Assembly: GCF_039555535.1 (NCBI RefSeq)
Contig: NZ_CP154630.1
Span: 509,001-573,000, forward strand
Direction: 5' to 3'
Source of the DNA: Stenotrophomonas maltophilia
GTDB lineage: Bacteria > Pseudomonadota > Gammaproteobacteria > Xanthomonadales > Xanthomonadaceae
Length of the DNA: 64,000 bases
Positions within the stretch are counted from its first letter, which is position 1; every line of letters starts with the position of its first letter. A model generated the notes under the pieces. It did not search any database. It saw nothing but the letters and a program-made list of their open reading frames with translations, and was not told the DNA's origin. Of this stretch, positions 1 through 8,133 are shown piece by piece. The translations under genes and the position numbers were made by a program.

Positions 1-681
1 GCGCTGTACGACGAACAGGGCAGGCTGGAGCGGATGCGCGTGCGGCGTGGTATGCGCATCCACGTCGGTGACCGCCTGGGCAGCATCAACAACCAGGCGC
101 ACGTGCACCTGGCCGTCGGCACCGGAGGTTTCGAGACCAATGCCGTGGCACTGGGCTTCCACAACTACGCCGACCACTTCGCACCGCGCATCACCGATGT
201 GGCGCTGCTGGACGACAACGACCAGCCAATGGCCGCAGGCAGCGAAGGCGTGGTGATGGTGGCGCGCCAGGGACGCGGTGTGCAGATCGTGGTGGAGGCC
301 TGGGACCAGGTCGACAACAACCTGTCGCGCCGCCGCCTGGGCATGTACCAGGTGGGCTACCAGATCCTGGATGCCAGTGGCCGGGCGCTGCAGGGCTACG
401 AACAGCCACGCTGGAACATCGTGTTCAACCGCATGCCGCCGCAGAAGGAAGCGGTGCGGGTGGCCTATGCCCCCGACAGCGGCATCACCGTGCACGGCAG
501 TGCGGTGACCCGTTTCCGTTACCTGGCCACCAACACCGTGCGTGACGGCCTGATGGAAACCGGGCGCTGGCAGCCGGCGGCGCTGCCGCCGGGCGAGTAC
601 ATCGTGCGCGCCAGCGTGCGCGACTACAGCGGCAACGAAGGCGTAGGCCCGCGCGAGATCAGGGTACGGCTGCTGCCATAG
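1..681 (+). CDS. M23-like peptidase, C-terminal part (5' truncated)
   Basis: The frame is open from the first base, so the start lies outside the window; 226 codons are visible. Near residues 25-40 of the visible part a stretch ending HVHLAVG resembles the last His-x-His zinc-ligand strand of M23 (LytM-type) endopeptidases, preceded by a GDRLGSINN segment of the kind seen in that fold. The rest (about 180 residues) reads like beta-sandwich domains with no recognised catalytic residues. Inferred role: exported cell-wall or envelope hydrolase. The 3' end overlaps the stop of the convergent YCII gene by 23 bp. The M23 call rests on one motif; the catalytic half is not in view. Confidence 0.55.
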   Translation, partial: ALYDEQGRLERMRVRRGMRIHVGDRLGSINNQAHVHLAVGTGGFETNAVALGFHNYADHFAPRITDVALLDDNDQPMAAGSEGVVMVARQGRGVQIVVEAWDQVDNNLSRRRLGMYQVGYQILDASGRALQGYEQPRWNIVFNRMPPQKEAVRVAYAPDSGITVHGSAVTRFRYLATNTVRDGLMETGRWQPAALPPGEYIVRASVRDYSGNEGVGPREIRVRLLP

Positions 682-1066
682 CGGCAGCCGGGGCGCCGCA
701 GCGTTCGCGCTCGGCGTCCATGTCTTCCAGCGGCCGCACTTCGATGCTGCCGAAGCGTGCCCATGGGAAGTCGCGGGCGATGCGCATGGCTTCGTCGCGG
801 TCGCGGGCGACGATCAGGTTGAAGCCTGCCAGCAGTTCGCGGGTTTCGGCGAACGGGCCATCCAGTACACGGCTGTGGCCATCGCGCACGCGCAGGGTCT
901 GTGCGGTATCGACCGGCTGCAGTTTCTGCGCTACCAGCAGCGTGCCCTCGGCCTGCAGCTTGTCGGCGTGCGCCAGGCAGTCGCGCATCAGCGCGTTGAA
1001 TTCTTCGGTGGGCAGGGCCTGCAGCAGGGCAGGCTCGATATAGATCAGAAGCAGGTACTGCTGCAT
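659..1066 (-). CDS. YCII/DGPF-domain protein
   Basis: 135 residues. The start is the ATG of MQQYLLLIYIEP, because longer open frames run into repeat DNA. The family hallmark DGPF occurs in the segment VLDGPFAETRELLAGF, together with a conserved ARDFPWA segment. Proteins of this type (YCII-related, DGPF) are small dimeric ferredoxin-like folds of unknown catalytic activity that very often sit beside group ECF42 sigma factors, which is the case here (sigma gene at 3647). It lies on the opposite strand from the rest of the locus and is separated from it by a composite palindrome. No clear ECF-type promoter was found upstream. Confidence 0.85.
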   Translation of the reverse strand: MQQYLLLIYIEPALLQALPTEEFNALMRDCLAHADKLQAEGTLLVAQKLQPVDTAQTLRVRDGHSRVLDGPFAETRELLAGFNLIVARDRDEAMRIARDFPWARFGSIEVRPLEDMDAERERCGAPAAAMAAAVP

Positions 1067-1139
1067 GGCACGGTCCTGGCGGGGGCGGGGTGCCCATGAT
1101 GGCGCAGGTCTGCGCGTGGGCATGTTGCAGCGCGGGAGG

Positions 1140-1770
1140 CGCGCCTTCGGCGGGGATCGGCGAACGGCGGAGCCCCTCCGTGGTGGGGTTGGGTTGGTCG
1201 CTGAAAGCTGGGTTTCTGGTGATTGGCCGGGTGGGTAGGCGGGTCGGGGGACGCCGTAAACCCGTCCTTGGGGGCTTGGCCGCGGCTTGCTCGTGTGCGC
1301 TGTCCTGCGCACACGGCAAGACCGGGGTTGGGCATCGTGCCCAACCCGCCCGAGGCATGCCTCGGGCCCATGCCGGGGACACCCCCGCCCCGCCTACCCA
1401 CCCGGCCTTGGACAGATCTCTGCGGCTGACCCACCACGGGAAATCACAAGCAAGAGCAAAAGCGGGTCGCTTCGCTCACAAAGCCGAGGCCGCCAGCCAT
1501 CCGCCGTTGCTGTTGCTTTTGCCTCTGCCTTTTTTCTTGATCTTCCCGTGGTGCGTGCCGGAGGCAGGAAACTGTCCAAGGTCGGGTGGGGAGGCAGGGC
1601 AGGGGCGTGAGCCGCATGGATGCGGCGACCGAGCTTACATGGACGTACTTGCAGCGTCCCCTGCCCTGCCTCCCCACCCGGCCAAACCCATGAACCCGGG
1701 CTTTCAGCGACCAACCCACCCCACCACGGAGGGGCTCCGCCGTTCGCCGACCTCCGCCGAAGGCGCGCTT
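1140..1770. repeat. Composite 630-bp palindrome: two inverted copies of a dispersed element
   Basis: The outer arms 1140-1212 and 1698-1769 are near-perfect inverted copies of about 73 bp. Inside them lie two long hairpins, arms 1225-1250/1381-1407 and 1581-1608/1654-1682. The second is tipped by GCCGCATGGATGCGGC. Closer to the centre, a CCACCACGGGAA tract near 1430 is matched by TTCCCGTGGTG near 1547. The whole is therefore two head-to-head copies of one roughly 300-bp unit. Single related copies lie at 9862-10085 and 45354-45538. Open frames through this DNA are not credible genes. It fills the gap between two YCII genes. Confidence 0.75.
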
Positions 1771-1799
1771 TCCACGGAAGAAATAATTTTTAGAGGACG

Positions 1800-1827
1800 T
1801 GTCGATTTCCAGCCCCCTGGTTCGTTG
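1800..1827 (+). promoter_or_regulatory. Candidate ECF42-type promoter for the YCII operon
   Basis: TGTCGA at 1800-1805 is followed after 17 nt by CGTTG at 1823-1827, 46 nt upstream of the YCII start. From memory, ECF42 target promoters in Streptomyces carry TGTCGA at -35 and a CG-rich CGAC/CGTC-type -10. The -35 match is exact and the -10 is approximate. The downstream genes encode exactly the proteins ECF42 is known to control. Confidence 0.45.
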
Positions 1828-1872
1828 TACCCAGTGAAGGGCACGCACCACGCGTCCCCACGGGAGACTGCA

Positions 1873-2286
1873 ATGAAAGTAATGGTGATCGTGAAGGCCA
1901 ACGCCGACTCCGAAGCCGGCCGCATGCCCAGCGAACAGGAACTGTCCGAAATGGGCGCCTTCAACGAACAACTCGTGGCCGCCGGCATCATGCTGGCCGG
2001 GGAAGGCCTGCACGCCACCCAGCGCGGTCGCCGCATTCATTTCGGCAACGGCGCACCCAGGGTCGAGGCTGGCCCGTTCGGCCCCGCCAGCGAGCAGATC
2101 GCCGGATTCTGGCTGTGGGACGTGCGCTCGCTGGAGGAGGCCGTCGAGTGGGCCAGCCGCGCGCCGTTCGGTAGCGGGGGCACGCTGGAACTGCGCCCCC
2201 TGATCACCGCCGAAGACTTCGGTGAAGCCTTCACCCCCGGCTTACAGCAGCAGGAACAGCGTCTGCGTGCACAGCTGGAAGGTTGA
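1873..2286 (+). CDS. YCII/DGPF-domain protein, second copy
   Basis: 137 residues starting MKVMVIVKANADSEAG, with a GGGAGA ribosome site just upstream. This is the longer YCII type: the DGPF-equivalent region reads EAGPFGPASEQIAGFWLW, and it ends in a charged helix. Family members are small alpha/beta dimers with no established reaction. It is first in a run of same-strand genes (VOC, VOC, DUF1428, ECF sigma) with gaps of 23-67 bp, so it probably heads one transcript. A TGTCGA promoter candidate lies 46 nt upstream. The in-frame extension back to about 1090 is rejected because it runs through the composite palindrome. Confidence 0.87.
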   Translation: MKVMVIVKANADSEAGRMPSEQELSEMGAFNEQLVAAGIMLAGEGLHATQRGRRIHFGNGAPRVEAGPFGPASEQIAGFWLWDVRSLEEAVEWASRAPFGSGGTLELRPLITAEDFGEAFTPGLQQQEQRLRAQLEG

Positions 2287-2301
2287 TCCGATCCATTTCC
2301 C

Positions 2302-2325
2302 CGCCGGGCATGGCCCGGCGCTGCC
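2302..2325. repeat. REP unit, CGCCGGGCat type
   Basis: An imperfect palindrome CGCCGGGCATGGCCCGGCG followed by CTGCC, the degenerate reverse of the GTAG head. It sits between two genes of the YCII operon. Confidence 0.6.
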
Positions 2326-2353
2326 ACCCTGAAACCCTCAACGGAGTAGTGCC

Positions 2354-2776
2354 ATGAAACTGATTCCCTTCCTCGGCTTCAGCGGCCAGGCCCACGATGC
2401 GATGGCGTTCTACGCCAAGGCACTCGGCGGCCAGGTCACGTCGGAAATGAAGTACCGCGACATGCCGCCCTCCGATGGTTCGCCGGGCTGCAACGAGATG
2501 CCGTCGGAAACCCTCGACCACGTCGCGCACAGCCAGCTGGAGATCGGCAACGCCATCCTGATGGCCGCCGATGGCCCCGGCGGTGGCGAGGGGAGCTCGA
2601 CCACCATCAATGTCGATGTCGACAGCATCGAGGAAGCCGAGCGCGTGTTCGCCGCGCTGGCCGAAGGCGGCCAGGTGCAGATGCCGATCGCCGAAACGTT
2701 CTGGGCGCACCGCTGGGGCATGTTGATCGATCGCTACGGCAAGCCGTGGATGGTCAACTGCATGAAACAGCCCTGA
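2354..2776 (+). CDS. PhnB-like VOC family protein
   Basis: 140 residues with the vicinal-oxygen-chelate pattern of the PhnB/3-demethylubiquinone-like group: N-terminal MKLIPFLGFSGQAHDAMAFY, the GGQV turn, and the C-terminal AETFWAHRWGMLIDRYGKPW block typical of this family. No substrate is known; these are usually annotated only as glyoxalase/bleomycin-resistance-like. The start follows AACGGAGTAGTGCC with a good ribosome site. It lies between the YCII gene and a second VOC gene, and VOC proteins are common passengers of ECF42-DGPF loci. It probably shares regulation with that sigma factor. Confidence 0.85.
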   Translation: MKLIPFLGFSGQAHDAMAFYAKALGGQVTSEMKYRDMPPSDGSPGCNEMPSETLDHVAHSQLEIGNAILMAADGPGGGEGSSTTINVDVDSIEEAERVFAALAEGGQVQMPIAETFWAHRWGMLIDRYGKPWMVNCMKQP

Positions 2777-2810
2777 TCCCTCTTTTCTTCATCCACAAGG
2801 AGCTTCACCG

Positions 2811-3221
2811 ATGAGTACACCGCAACCGCAGATGATCTTCGTCAACCTGCCAGTGCAGGACTTGGAGAAGTCGAAGGCGTTCTTCACCGCGTTGGGATAC
2901 AGCTTCAATCCAACCTACACCAATGACGATGCGGCCGGCATGGTCATCAGCGAGAGCATCTACGTGATGCTGCTGACCCAACCTTTTTTCCAGCAGTTCA
3001 CCAACAAGCCGATTGCCGATGCGCACACCCACACGGAAGTGATCAATGCGCTCTCGGCACCCAGTCGCAAGGCCGTTGACGAGTTGGTGGACAATGCACT
3101 GGCCGCCGGCGCCAGCGAGCCGCAGCCGGCGCGCGACCTGGGCTTCATGTACCAGCGCGGCTTCCAGGATCTGGACGGCCATCTCTGGGAAATCGCACAC
3201 ATGGAAGGCGAGCCGGGCTGA
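2811..3221 (+). CDS. VOC family protein (glyoxalase-like)
   Basis: 136 residues. The N-terminal MIFVNLPVQDLEKSKAFFTALGY and C-terminal RGFQDLDGHLWEI segments are characteristic beta-alpha-beta modules of the glyoxalase/bleomycin resistance superfamily, with an acidic terminal metal-ligand position. The start is preceded by AAGGAGCTTCACCG, a strong ribosome site. It is only about 27% like the preceding VOC protein by eye, so it is a different subfamily rather than a tandem duplicate. Substrate unknown. Part of the same-strand run ending in the ECF sigma factor. Confidence 0.85.
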   Translation: MSTPQPQMIFVNLPVQDLEKSKAFFTALGYSFNPTYTNDDAAGMVISESIYVMLLTQPFFQQFTNKPIADAHTHTEVINALSAPSRKAVDELVDNALAAGASEPQPARDLGFMYQRGFQDLDGHLWEIAHMEGEPG

Positions 3222-3244
3222 CGGTCGCTGCAGGGAGAACCCTC

Positions 3245-3601
3245 ATGGCTTACGTGGATGCTTACGTGCTGCCGTGCCCGCAGGACAAGGTGGCGGCTTA
3301 CCGCCGCCTTGCCCGCAAGGCCGGCGCGGTGTGGAAGGACCATGGCGCGCTGCAGTACATGGAGTGCGTGGCTGACGACGTGGAACCGGGCAAGAGCACC
3401 TCGTTCCCGCGCGCGGTGAAGGCCAGGCCCGGTGAAACAGTGATCGTCGCCTTCGTGGTGTTCCGCTCGCGTGCGGCACGCGACCGCATCAATGCCAGGG
3501 TGATGGCCGACCCACGGTTGGCGTCGCTGGGCCCGAAGGACATGCCGTTCGATACCAGGCGCATGTTCTGGGGCGGCTTCAAGCCGATTGTGGAAGCGTG
3601 A
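3245..3601 (+). CDS. DUF1428 family protein
   Basis: 118 residues beginning MAYVDAYVLPCPQDKVAAYR, with the internal FVVFRSRAARDRINARVMADPR block and the terminal MPFDTRRMFWGGFKPIV block that define DUF1428 (a dimeric alpha-beta barrel family). Function unknown. It starts 23 bp after the VOC gene with GCAGGGAGAACCCTC as ribosome site. DUF1428 genes co-occur with YCII and VOC genes near ECF sigma factors, so it is probably another member of the same stimulon. Confidence 0.85.
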   Translation: MAYVDAYVLPCPQDKVAAYRRLARKAGAVWKDHGALQYMECVADDVEPGKSTSFPRAVKARPGETVIVAFVVFRSRAARDRINARVMADPRLASLGPKDMPFDTRRMFWGGFKPIVEA

Positions 3602-3646
3602 GTTGCGGCGCTTGTGCGGGCCGGGCGTGCGTGCTGTGATCGGCGC

Positions 3647-4909
3647 ATGCTCGATCCCGCACTGACGCAGCGTCTGGAGACCCTCTGGCGGATGGAGTCG
3701 CCGGTGTTGATCGCGCGCCTGGCGCGGCTGCTCGGGGGCGATGTCGGCCGTGCCGAGGAGCTTGCCCAGGACACCTGGCTGGCCGCGCTGGAGCGCTGGC
3801 CGGAGCAGGGCATCCCGGACAATCCCGGAGCCTGGCTGATGACCACTGCGCGCAACCGTGCCATCGATGTGCTGCGCCAGCACCAGCGCGTGGCGCAGCA
3901 GCATGCGCAATGGGGCGAGGAACTGCATCCGGCACCCCTGCCAGCGCCGGATGACAGCCAGGCGCTGGAAGATGACCTGGGTGACGACCTGCTGCGCCTG
4001 ATGTTCGTGGCCTGCCACCCGGTGCTGCCGGCCGATGCGCGCGTGGCACTGACCCTGCGCCTGCTCGGTGGCCTGACCACCACCGAGATCGCGCGCGGCT
4101 TCCTGCAGCCCGAGCCGACCATCGCCCAGCGCATCGTGCGTGCCAAGCGCACCCTGGCGCAGAAGCAGGTGCCCTATGAAGTGCCGCGCGCGGAAGCGAT
4201 GCCCGAGCGGCTGGCTTCAGTGCTGGAGGCGATCTACCTGGTCTTCAATGAAGGCTATGCGGCCAGCGCCGGCGATGACTGGATGCGACCGGCGTTGTGC
4301 GAGGAAGCGCTGCGGCTGGCGCGCATCCTGGCACATCGGCTGCCGGTGCCGCCGGTTCTGGGCCTGCTGGCGCTGATGGAACTGCAGGCATCGCGCGCTG
4401 CGGCACGGACCGACGCGCAGGGCGCGCCGGTGCTGCTGGACCAGCAGAACCGAGCCCGTTGGGACTGGTTGCAGATCGAGCGCGGGCAGCAGGTGCTGGC
4501 GCGCGCGCTGGCGGCCGGTGGCGACGACGATCCCTACGTGCTGCAAGCGCGCATTGCCGCCTGCCATGCGGCTGCGCGTCGGGCTGAAGCCACCGACTGG
4601 CCGCGTATCGCTTCGCTCTATACCCAGTTGCTGCAGGTGATGCCTTCGCCGGTTGTCGCATTGAACCGGGTCGTGGCGGTGCTGCGCAGCGAGGGCGCGT
4701 TCGCTGCATGGGTACAACTGCAGCCGCTGCTGGTTGATGCACGCCTGGGCGACTATGCCCCTTTGCAGGTAGTGCGCGGGGAGGTACTACAGGCGCTGGG
4801 GCGTGACCTCGATGCACGTCACGCTTTTGCCGAAGCCGCCAGACTCAGCCAGAACCAGGCGGAGCGGGGCCTGCTGCGGCAACGGGCCGGGCTGCCAGCC
4901 CAGGAGTGA
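3647..4909 (+). CDS. ECF42-type RNA polymerase sigma factor
   Basis: 420 residues, twice the size of a usual ECF sigma factor. Sigma region 2 occupies about residues 15-85 (ELAQDTWLAALERWPE, then TTARNRAIDVLR). Region 4 lies at about 120-170 (ADARVALTLRLLGGLTTTEIARGF). A long helical C-terminal extension (about 190-410) contains the FNEGYAAS segment typical of this group. ECF42 sigma factors lack a classical anti-sigma factor; the C-terminal extension is thought to modulate activity, and partners are DGPF proteins, as here. The start is the ATG at MLDPALTQRL. A GTG 33 bp upstream is possible, but neither has a good ribosome site. It is last of the same-strand set. Confidence 0.88.
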   Translation: MLDPALTQRLETLWRMESPVLIARLARLLGGDVGRAEELAQDTWLAALERWPEQGIPDNPGAWLMTTARNRAIDVLRQHQRVAQQHAQWGEELHPAPLPAPDDSQALEDDLGDDLLRLMFVACHPVLPADARVALTLRLLGGLTTTEIARGFLQPEPTIAQRIVRAKRTLAQKQVPYEVPRAEAMPERLASVLEAIYLVFNEGYAASAGDDWMRPALCEEALRLARILAHRLPVPPVLGLLALMELQASRAAARTDAQGAPVLLDQQNRARWDWLQIERGQQVLARALAAGGDDDPYVLQARIAACHAAARRAEATDWPRIASLYTQLLQVMPSPVVALNRVVAVLRSEGAFAAWVQLQPLLVDARLGDYAPLQVVRGEVLQALGRDLDARHAFAEAARLSQNQAERGLLRQRAGLPAQE

Positions 4910-4965
4910 CTGCGACGAACGCAGCACTTGTCGGCAGGCGCGTGAGCGGCTATGTTTCGCGCCCA

Positions 4966-4985
4966 GTGGACGCATGAGCGTCCAC
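4966..4985 (+). terminator. Hairpin after the sigma factor gene
   Basis: A perfect 8-bp stem GTGGACGC/GCGTCCAC with an ATGA loop, 57 bp after the sigma stop. No T-run follows, so termination is only plausible. Confidence 0.35.
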
Positions 4986-5016
4986 CTTCCGTGCGTATTG
5001 ACCGAGGAGCGGTTGG

Positions 5017-6213
5017 ATGTATTCAAGGACGAAGAGCGCATCGCGCGCTTTTGCGCGCCTGCTTGCCTGTGTCCTGTGCCTGGCCGTATGGCCGATCGCC
5101 ACCCAGGCGGCAGACAGATCGCAGCAGGCCTACTGGGCCGGTTTTGCCTATACCGCTGATGCCGCTGCCGTGCAGGCGACCACACCGCATGCGCATGCCG
5201 TGCTGGAAAAGCGCGGCCTGATCCCGCTGAACCAGACCTTGGCGCAGGCGCTCAAGCGCCGGCCGCCGGCGAACCTGGAACTGATCGACCAGCCGGTGGC
5301 GATGCTCGACGGCACCACCAGCGCGACTGTGCTGGCCGCCGCGCTGGACCGCGAGCTGGTTTCGGTCGAGCCGATCGGCAACCAGTACAAGGTGCTGGTG
5401 GAAGTGGCCCTGCAGGCGCTGTTCTTCGATTTCCGCGAGCGCCAGGTGATTGCGTCCTATCCGCTGACCCTGCAGCGCATCGACGTGCAGGATTACCGTC
5501 CTGACAACGACGATATCGACACGATCGTCGCCGATCTGCTGTACGGCAGCGCCGATACCAGCCTGTCGCAGGTTCTGGCCGCCAGTCTCGCCCAGGCCAA
5601 GCTGCCCGATGCCGCCGTGCGTCGCCTGCAGGTCGGTGGCGTAACCCTGTCCGACGCGGTCCGCGCCAAGCTGCCTGACCCGAAGTGGGAAACGCCGCTG
5701 CGCGCCACGCTGGCCCATGAACTGTCCAAGACGCTGTCGTCCAATACCGGCGTCGGCCTGCTGCCGCCGGCCTCGGGCCAGGCGATCGGTGGTGCGATGG
5801 CCGCGCGCTTTGCCGACGGCAAGGTCTACCAGCTGAAGATTCCCGAGCCGGACTACGTCATCAGCGTGCAGGTCGATGCGCTGAAGAACGGCGTGATTGA
5901 AGAAACCCCGGCGATGAAGACGATGCTGTTCGGCGCCTTCTTCACCGCGAAGGTGACCGAGCCGTTCTCCGGCAAGGTCTATTTCGAACAGCCGCTGCGC
6001 AAGGGGGCCACCAAGGTGGTACCGGTCACGCAGTGGCAGGTCGACCAGTGGTCGGCCAGCTACGAAACCCTGCTGGCCGGCTTCGACGCCTTCGCCGGCG
6101 CCGCCGCCAAGCGCGCCGATTCGCGTGCTTGGCTGGACGAACAGAAGCCGGGCGGCCGCCCGTTGCAGCAGCAGACCCAAGCCCTCCAGGAGTTGATCAA
6201 GTCATGTCGTTGA
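5017..6213 (+). CDS. Exported protein of unknown function, first gene of CsgG-like operon
   Basis: 398 residues with a long signal peptide (about residues 1-32, ending ATQA-AD). I do not recognise a named family. The mature part is mixed alpha/beta with no lipobox, no transmembrane segment after the signal and no obvious catalytic motif. A GAGGAG ribosome site sits 8 nt before the ATG. The end overlaps the next gene by 10 bp, implying coupled translation. The four-gene run (5017-9783) encodes only exported proteins, the last a CsgG-like lipoprotein, so this may be a periplasmic or outer-membrane partner in an envelope complex. Confidence 0.75.
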   Translation: MYSRTKSASRAFARLLACVLCLAVWPIATQAADRSQQAYWAGFAYTADAAAVQATTPHAHAVLEKRGLIPLNQTLAQALKRRPPANLELIDQPVAMLDGTTSATVLAAALDRELVSVEPIGNQYKVLVEVALQALFFDFRERQVIASYPLTLQRIDVQDYRPDNDDIDTIVADLLYGSADTSLSQVLAASLAQAKLPDAAVRRLQVGGVTLSDAVRAKLPDPKWETPLRATLAHELSKTLSSNTGVGLLPPASGQAIGGAMAARFADGKVYQLKIPEPDYVISVQVDALKNGVIEETPAMKTMLFGAFFTAKVTEPFSGKVYFEQPLRKGATKVVPVTQWQVDQWSASYETLLAGFDAFAGAAAKRADSRAWLDEQKPGGRPLQQQTQALQELIKSCR

Positions 6214-7304
6214 TGCGTACCATCCTGCTCATCCTCATCGCCCTGGTGGTGGCCTCGCCGGTCGCCGCGCAGACCGCCAGCTCGCGTGGTACCGGTTCGG
6301 CCAGCTATGGCCTGCGCCTGAGCGCCGATACCCGCGCCCAGGCCCTGAACAAGGCCAAGGTCAATGCATTGGAGGCGTACATCGCTGAAACCGGTGCGGC
6401 CAAGCTGCGCCTGTTCGAAGACCGCCGCGCCGAGTTCATCGGCGAGATCGACCGCTATGTGCTCAGCGCCGTGCCGCTGTCGGACACCGAAGACAAGAAG
6501 GCCAAGACCTACACCGTCACCGTCCGCGCCGAGATCAACACCACGTTGCTGCAGACCAAGCTGGACGCGGGTTCGGCCGTGGCCGGTGCCACCGCCGCGC
6601 AGCGCTCGCTGCTGACCTTCCTGTTCATGGCACGCTCGCAGGACACCGTGCAGTCGTTCCAGGACAAGGAATACCGCCGCGTCGACGCCAGCAGCAGCTA
6701 CAGCGAGAACACCCGTGAAGGCGACAGCTTCCGCGGCAACTCGGTCAGCACCAACGGCAGCATCAACCAGAACGGTTCGGTGTCGGTCACCAGCGGCGGC
6801 AGCACCACCCAGCGCAGCGACAACATCAGCTGGAAGGTGGCCAACGCGGCCGAGGTCAACACTGCGATGACCGGTGCCTTCAGCGCTGCCGGCTACGAAG
6901 TGGTTGAAGCCGAGTACGTGGAAGGCGAATCGCGCGGCCTGCTGAGCATCGAGCGCATCCGCAAGGATTTCAGCACCGGCAACGACCTGTCTGCCGCGAC
7001 CCTGCGTGATACCGCCAACGGCATCCGCGCCGCCAACATCCCGTACATCGCCGTCGGTACCCTCGACGTCGGCATGCGCGACCGCGATCCGGCCAGCGGC
7101 AATACCCGCGTGTTCGTCACCGTCACCGGCAAGGTGCTGGACGTGACCGGTCGCTTCCCGCGCACCGTCTCGTCGGTGGGCCCGGTGCAGTTCTCCGGCA
7201 CCGGCCCGAATGAAACCGTCGCCCGCACCAACGCCCTGCAGCTGGCCGCCGAGAAGGCCGCCCAGCAGATGATCAACGAACTGAACGTCAAGGCAGTCCG
7301 CTGA
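6204..7304 (+). CDS. Exported protein with LPP20/FlgT-N-like domain
   Basis: 366 residues, signal peptide at about 1-23 (ALVVASPVAA-QT). Residues 30-75 (GTGSASYGLRLSADTRAQALNKAKVNAL) follow the pattern of LPP20/FlgT N-terminal domains, in which Ala-rich helices of the type A--A--NA follow a short beta strand. Residues 165-215 are a Ser/Asn/Thr-rich low-complexity stretch (SSSYSENT, NGSINQNGSVSVTSGG). The C-terminal half again shows an RTNALQLAAEKAA repeat of the first motif. The gene starts inside the preceding one (10-bp overlap). Function unknown; together with a CsgG-like neighbour this suggests an outer-membrane assembly akin in fold to FlgO/P/T, which is an inference. Confidence 0.7.
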   Translation: MSLMRTILLILIALVVASPVAAQTASSRGTGSASYGLRLSADTRAQALNKAKVNALEAYIAETGAAKLRLFEDRRAEFIGEIDRYVLSAVPLSDTEDKKAKTYTVTVRAEINTTLLQTKLDAGSAVAGATAAQRSLLTFLFMARSQDTVQSFQDKEYRRVDASSSYSENTREGDSFRGNSVSTNGSINQNGSVSVTSGGSTTQRSDNISWKVANAAEVNTAMTGAFSAAGYEVVEAEYVEGESRGLLSIERIRKDFSTGNDLSAATLRDTANGIRAANIPYIAVGTLDVGMRDRDPASGNTRVFVTVTGKVLDVTGRFPRTVSSVGPVQFSGTGPNETVARTNALQLAAEKAAQQMINELNVKAVR

Positions 7305-7319
7305 CGTTACCGCTGCGCT

Positions 7320-7374
7320 CGCCGGGCATGGCCCGGCGCTACCGGCTCTGGTGGGTGCCGAGCTTGCTCGGCAC
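7320..7374. repeat. Two REP units of different type
   Basis: CGCCGGGCATGGCCCGGCG plus CTACC (a reversed GTAG head) at 7320-7343, then a GTGCCGAGCttGCTCGGCAC palindrome at about 7351-7374. They lie in the 135-bp gap between the second and third genes of the exported-protein cluster. Confidence 0.6.
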
Positions 7375-7439
7375 TGACTCGCTGCCATCCCCGATCTCGC
7401 GTGCCGCGCTGCGGCCGTCTTTCTCATAAAGGAAATCCC

Positions 7440-8117
7440 ATGATCCGCAATACCGCTCTTGTCGTGGCCATCGCTGCCGCCACTCTGTCGATGCCGGCCC
7501 ACGCTGGCCTGGGCAAGCTGAAGGACCTGGCCGGTGCCGCCACCGGTACCTCCAGCAGCAACGCCTCCAGCGCCGCCGCTCCGGACGAAGCCGCGCAGGA
7601 AGCGCTGGTGCGCCGTTTCGTCAGCTCGCAGTCGCACTCGCTGCAGGCCCAGACCTCGTTCGCCCGCGCCTTCGGCCTGGCCGAGCAGGTGCAGCTGCTG
7701 GAAGCCGAGCGCCAGGCGCTGTCGTCGGGTTCGGTCAGCGTCGATGCGATGAAGAAGTCGGTGTCGGTCAGCGAAGCTGCGCAGGCCGCGATCAACGAGC
7801 GCCAGGCCGCACAGCCGGAACTGAATGCTGAATCCAAGCAGCACTACGCCGAAGGCCTGGTCTCGCTGTTGTCTTCGGCTGCCGAAGCGCAGAAGCTGGG
7901 TGGCGAAGCCAGCAACTTCACCGCCGGCATGAAGAACCTGGGCGCGACCCAGATGGCCACCGTCGGCCGCAAGCTGGCCGCCGGTGCATGGGTGGCCAAG
8001 GAATCGCCGGGCTTCATCCAGGGCCTGTACGGTTCGACCAAGTCGGCCGTGACCTTTGCAAAGAAGAGCAAGGTGAAGGTGCCGTCCAACGCCGATTCGA
8101 TGCTCGACTCGATCTGA
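7440..8117 (+). CDS. Small exported protein, CsgG-like cluster
   Basis: 225 residues starting MIRNTALVVAIAAATL after an AAGGAAAT ribosome site. The signal peptide is cleaved around MPAHA-GL. The mature protein is Ala/Ser-rich and almost wholly predicted helical (long runs such as QEALVRRFVSSQSHSLQAQTS), with no Cys and no recognised family. It ends 16 bp before the CsgG-like lipoprotein gene. Its helical character and position suggest a periplasmic partner or chaperone for the neighbouring lipoprotein, but nothing in the sequence proves that. Confidence 0.7.
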   Translation: MIRNTALVVAIAAATLSMPAHAGLGKLKDLAGAATGTSSSNASSAAAPDEAAQEALVRRFVSSQSHSLQAQTSFARAFGLAEQVQLLEAERQALSSGSVSVDAMKKSVSVSEAAQAAINERQAAQPELNAESKQHYAEGLVSLLSSAAEAQKLGGEASNFTAGMKNLGATQMATVGRKLAAGAWVAKESPGFIQGLYGSTKSAVTFAKKSKVKVPSNADSMLDSI

Positions 8118-8133
8118 TCCGAGGCGAATCTCC

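Noticed and set aside
1090..1872. In-frame N-terminal extension of the second YCII protein
   Set aside because: It runs entirely through the composite palindrome; the family begins at MKVMVIV and a ribosome site lies just before 1873.
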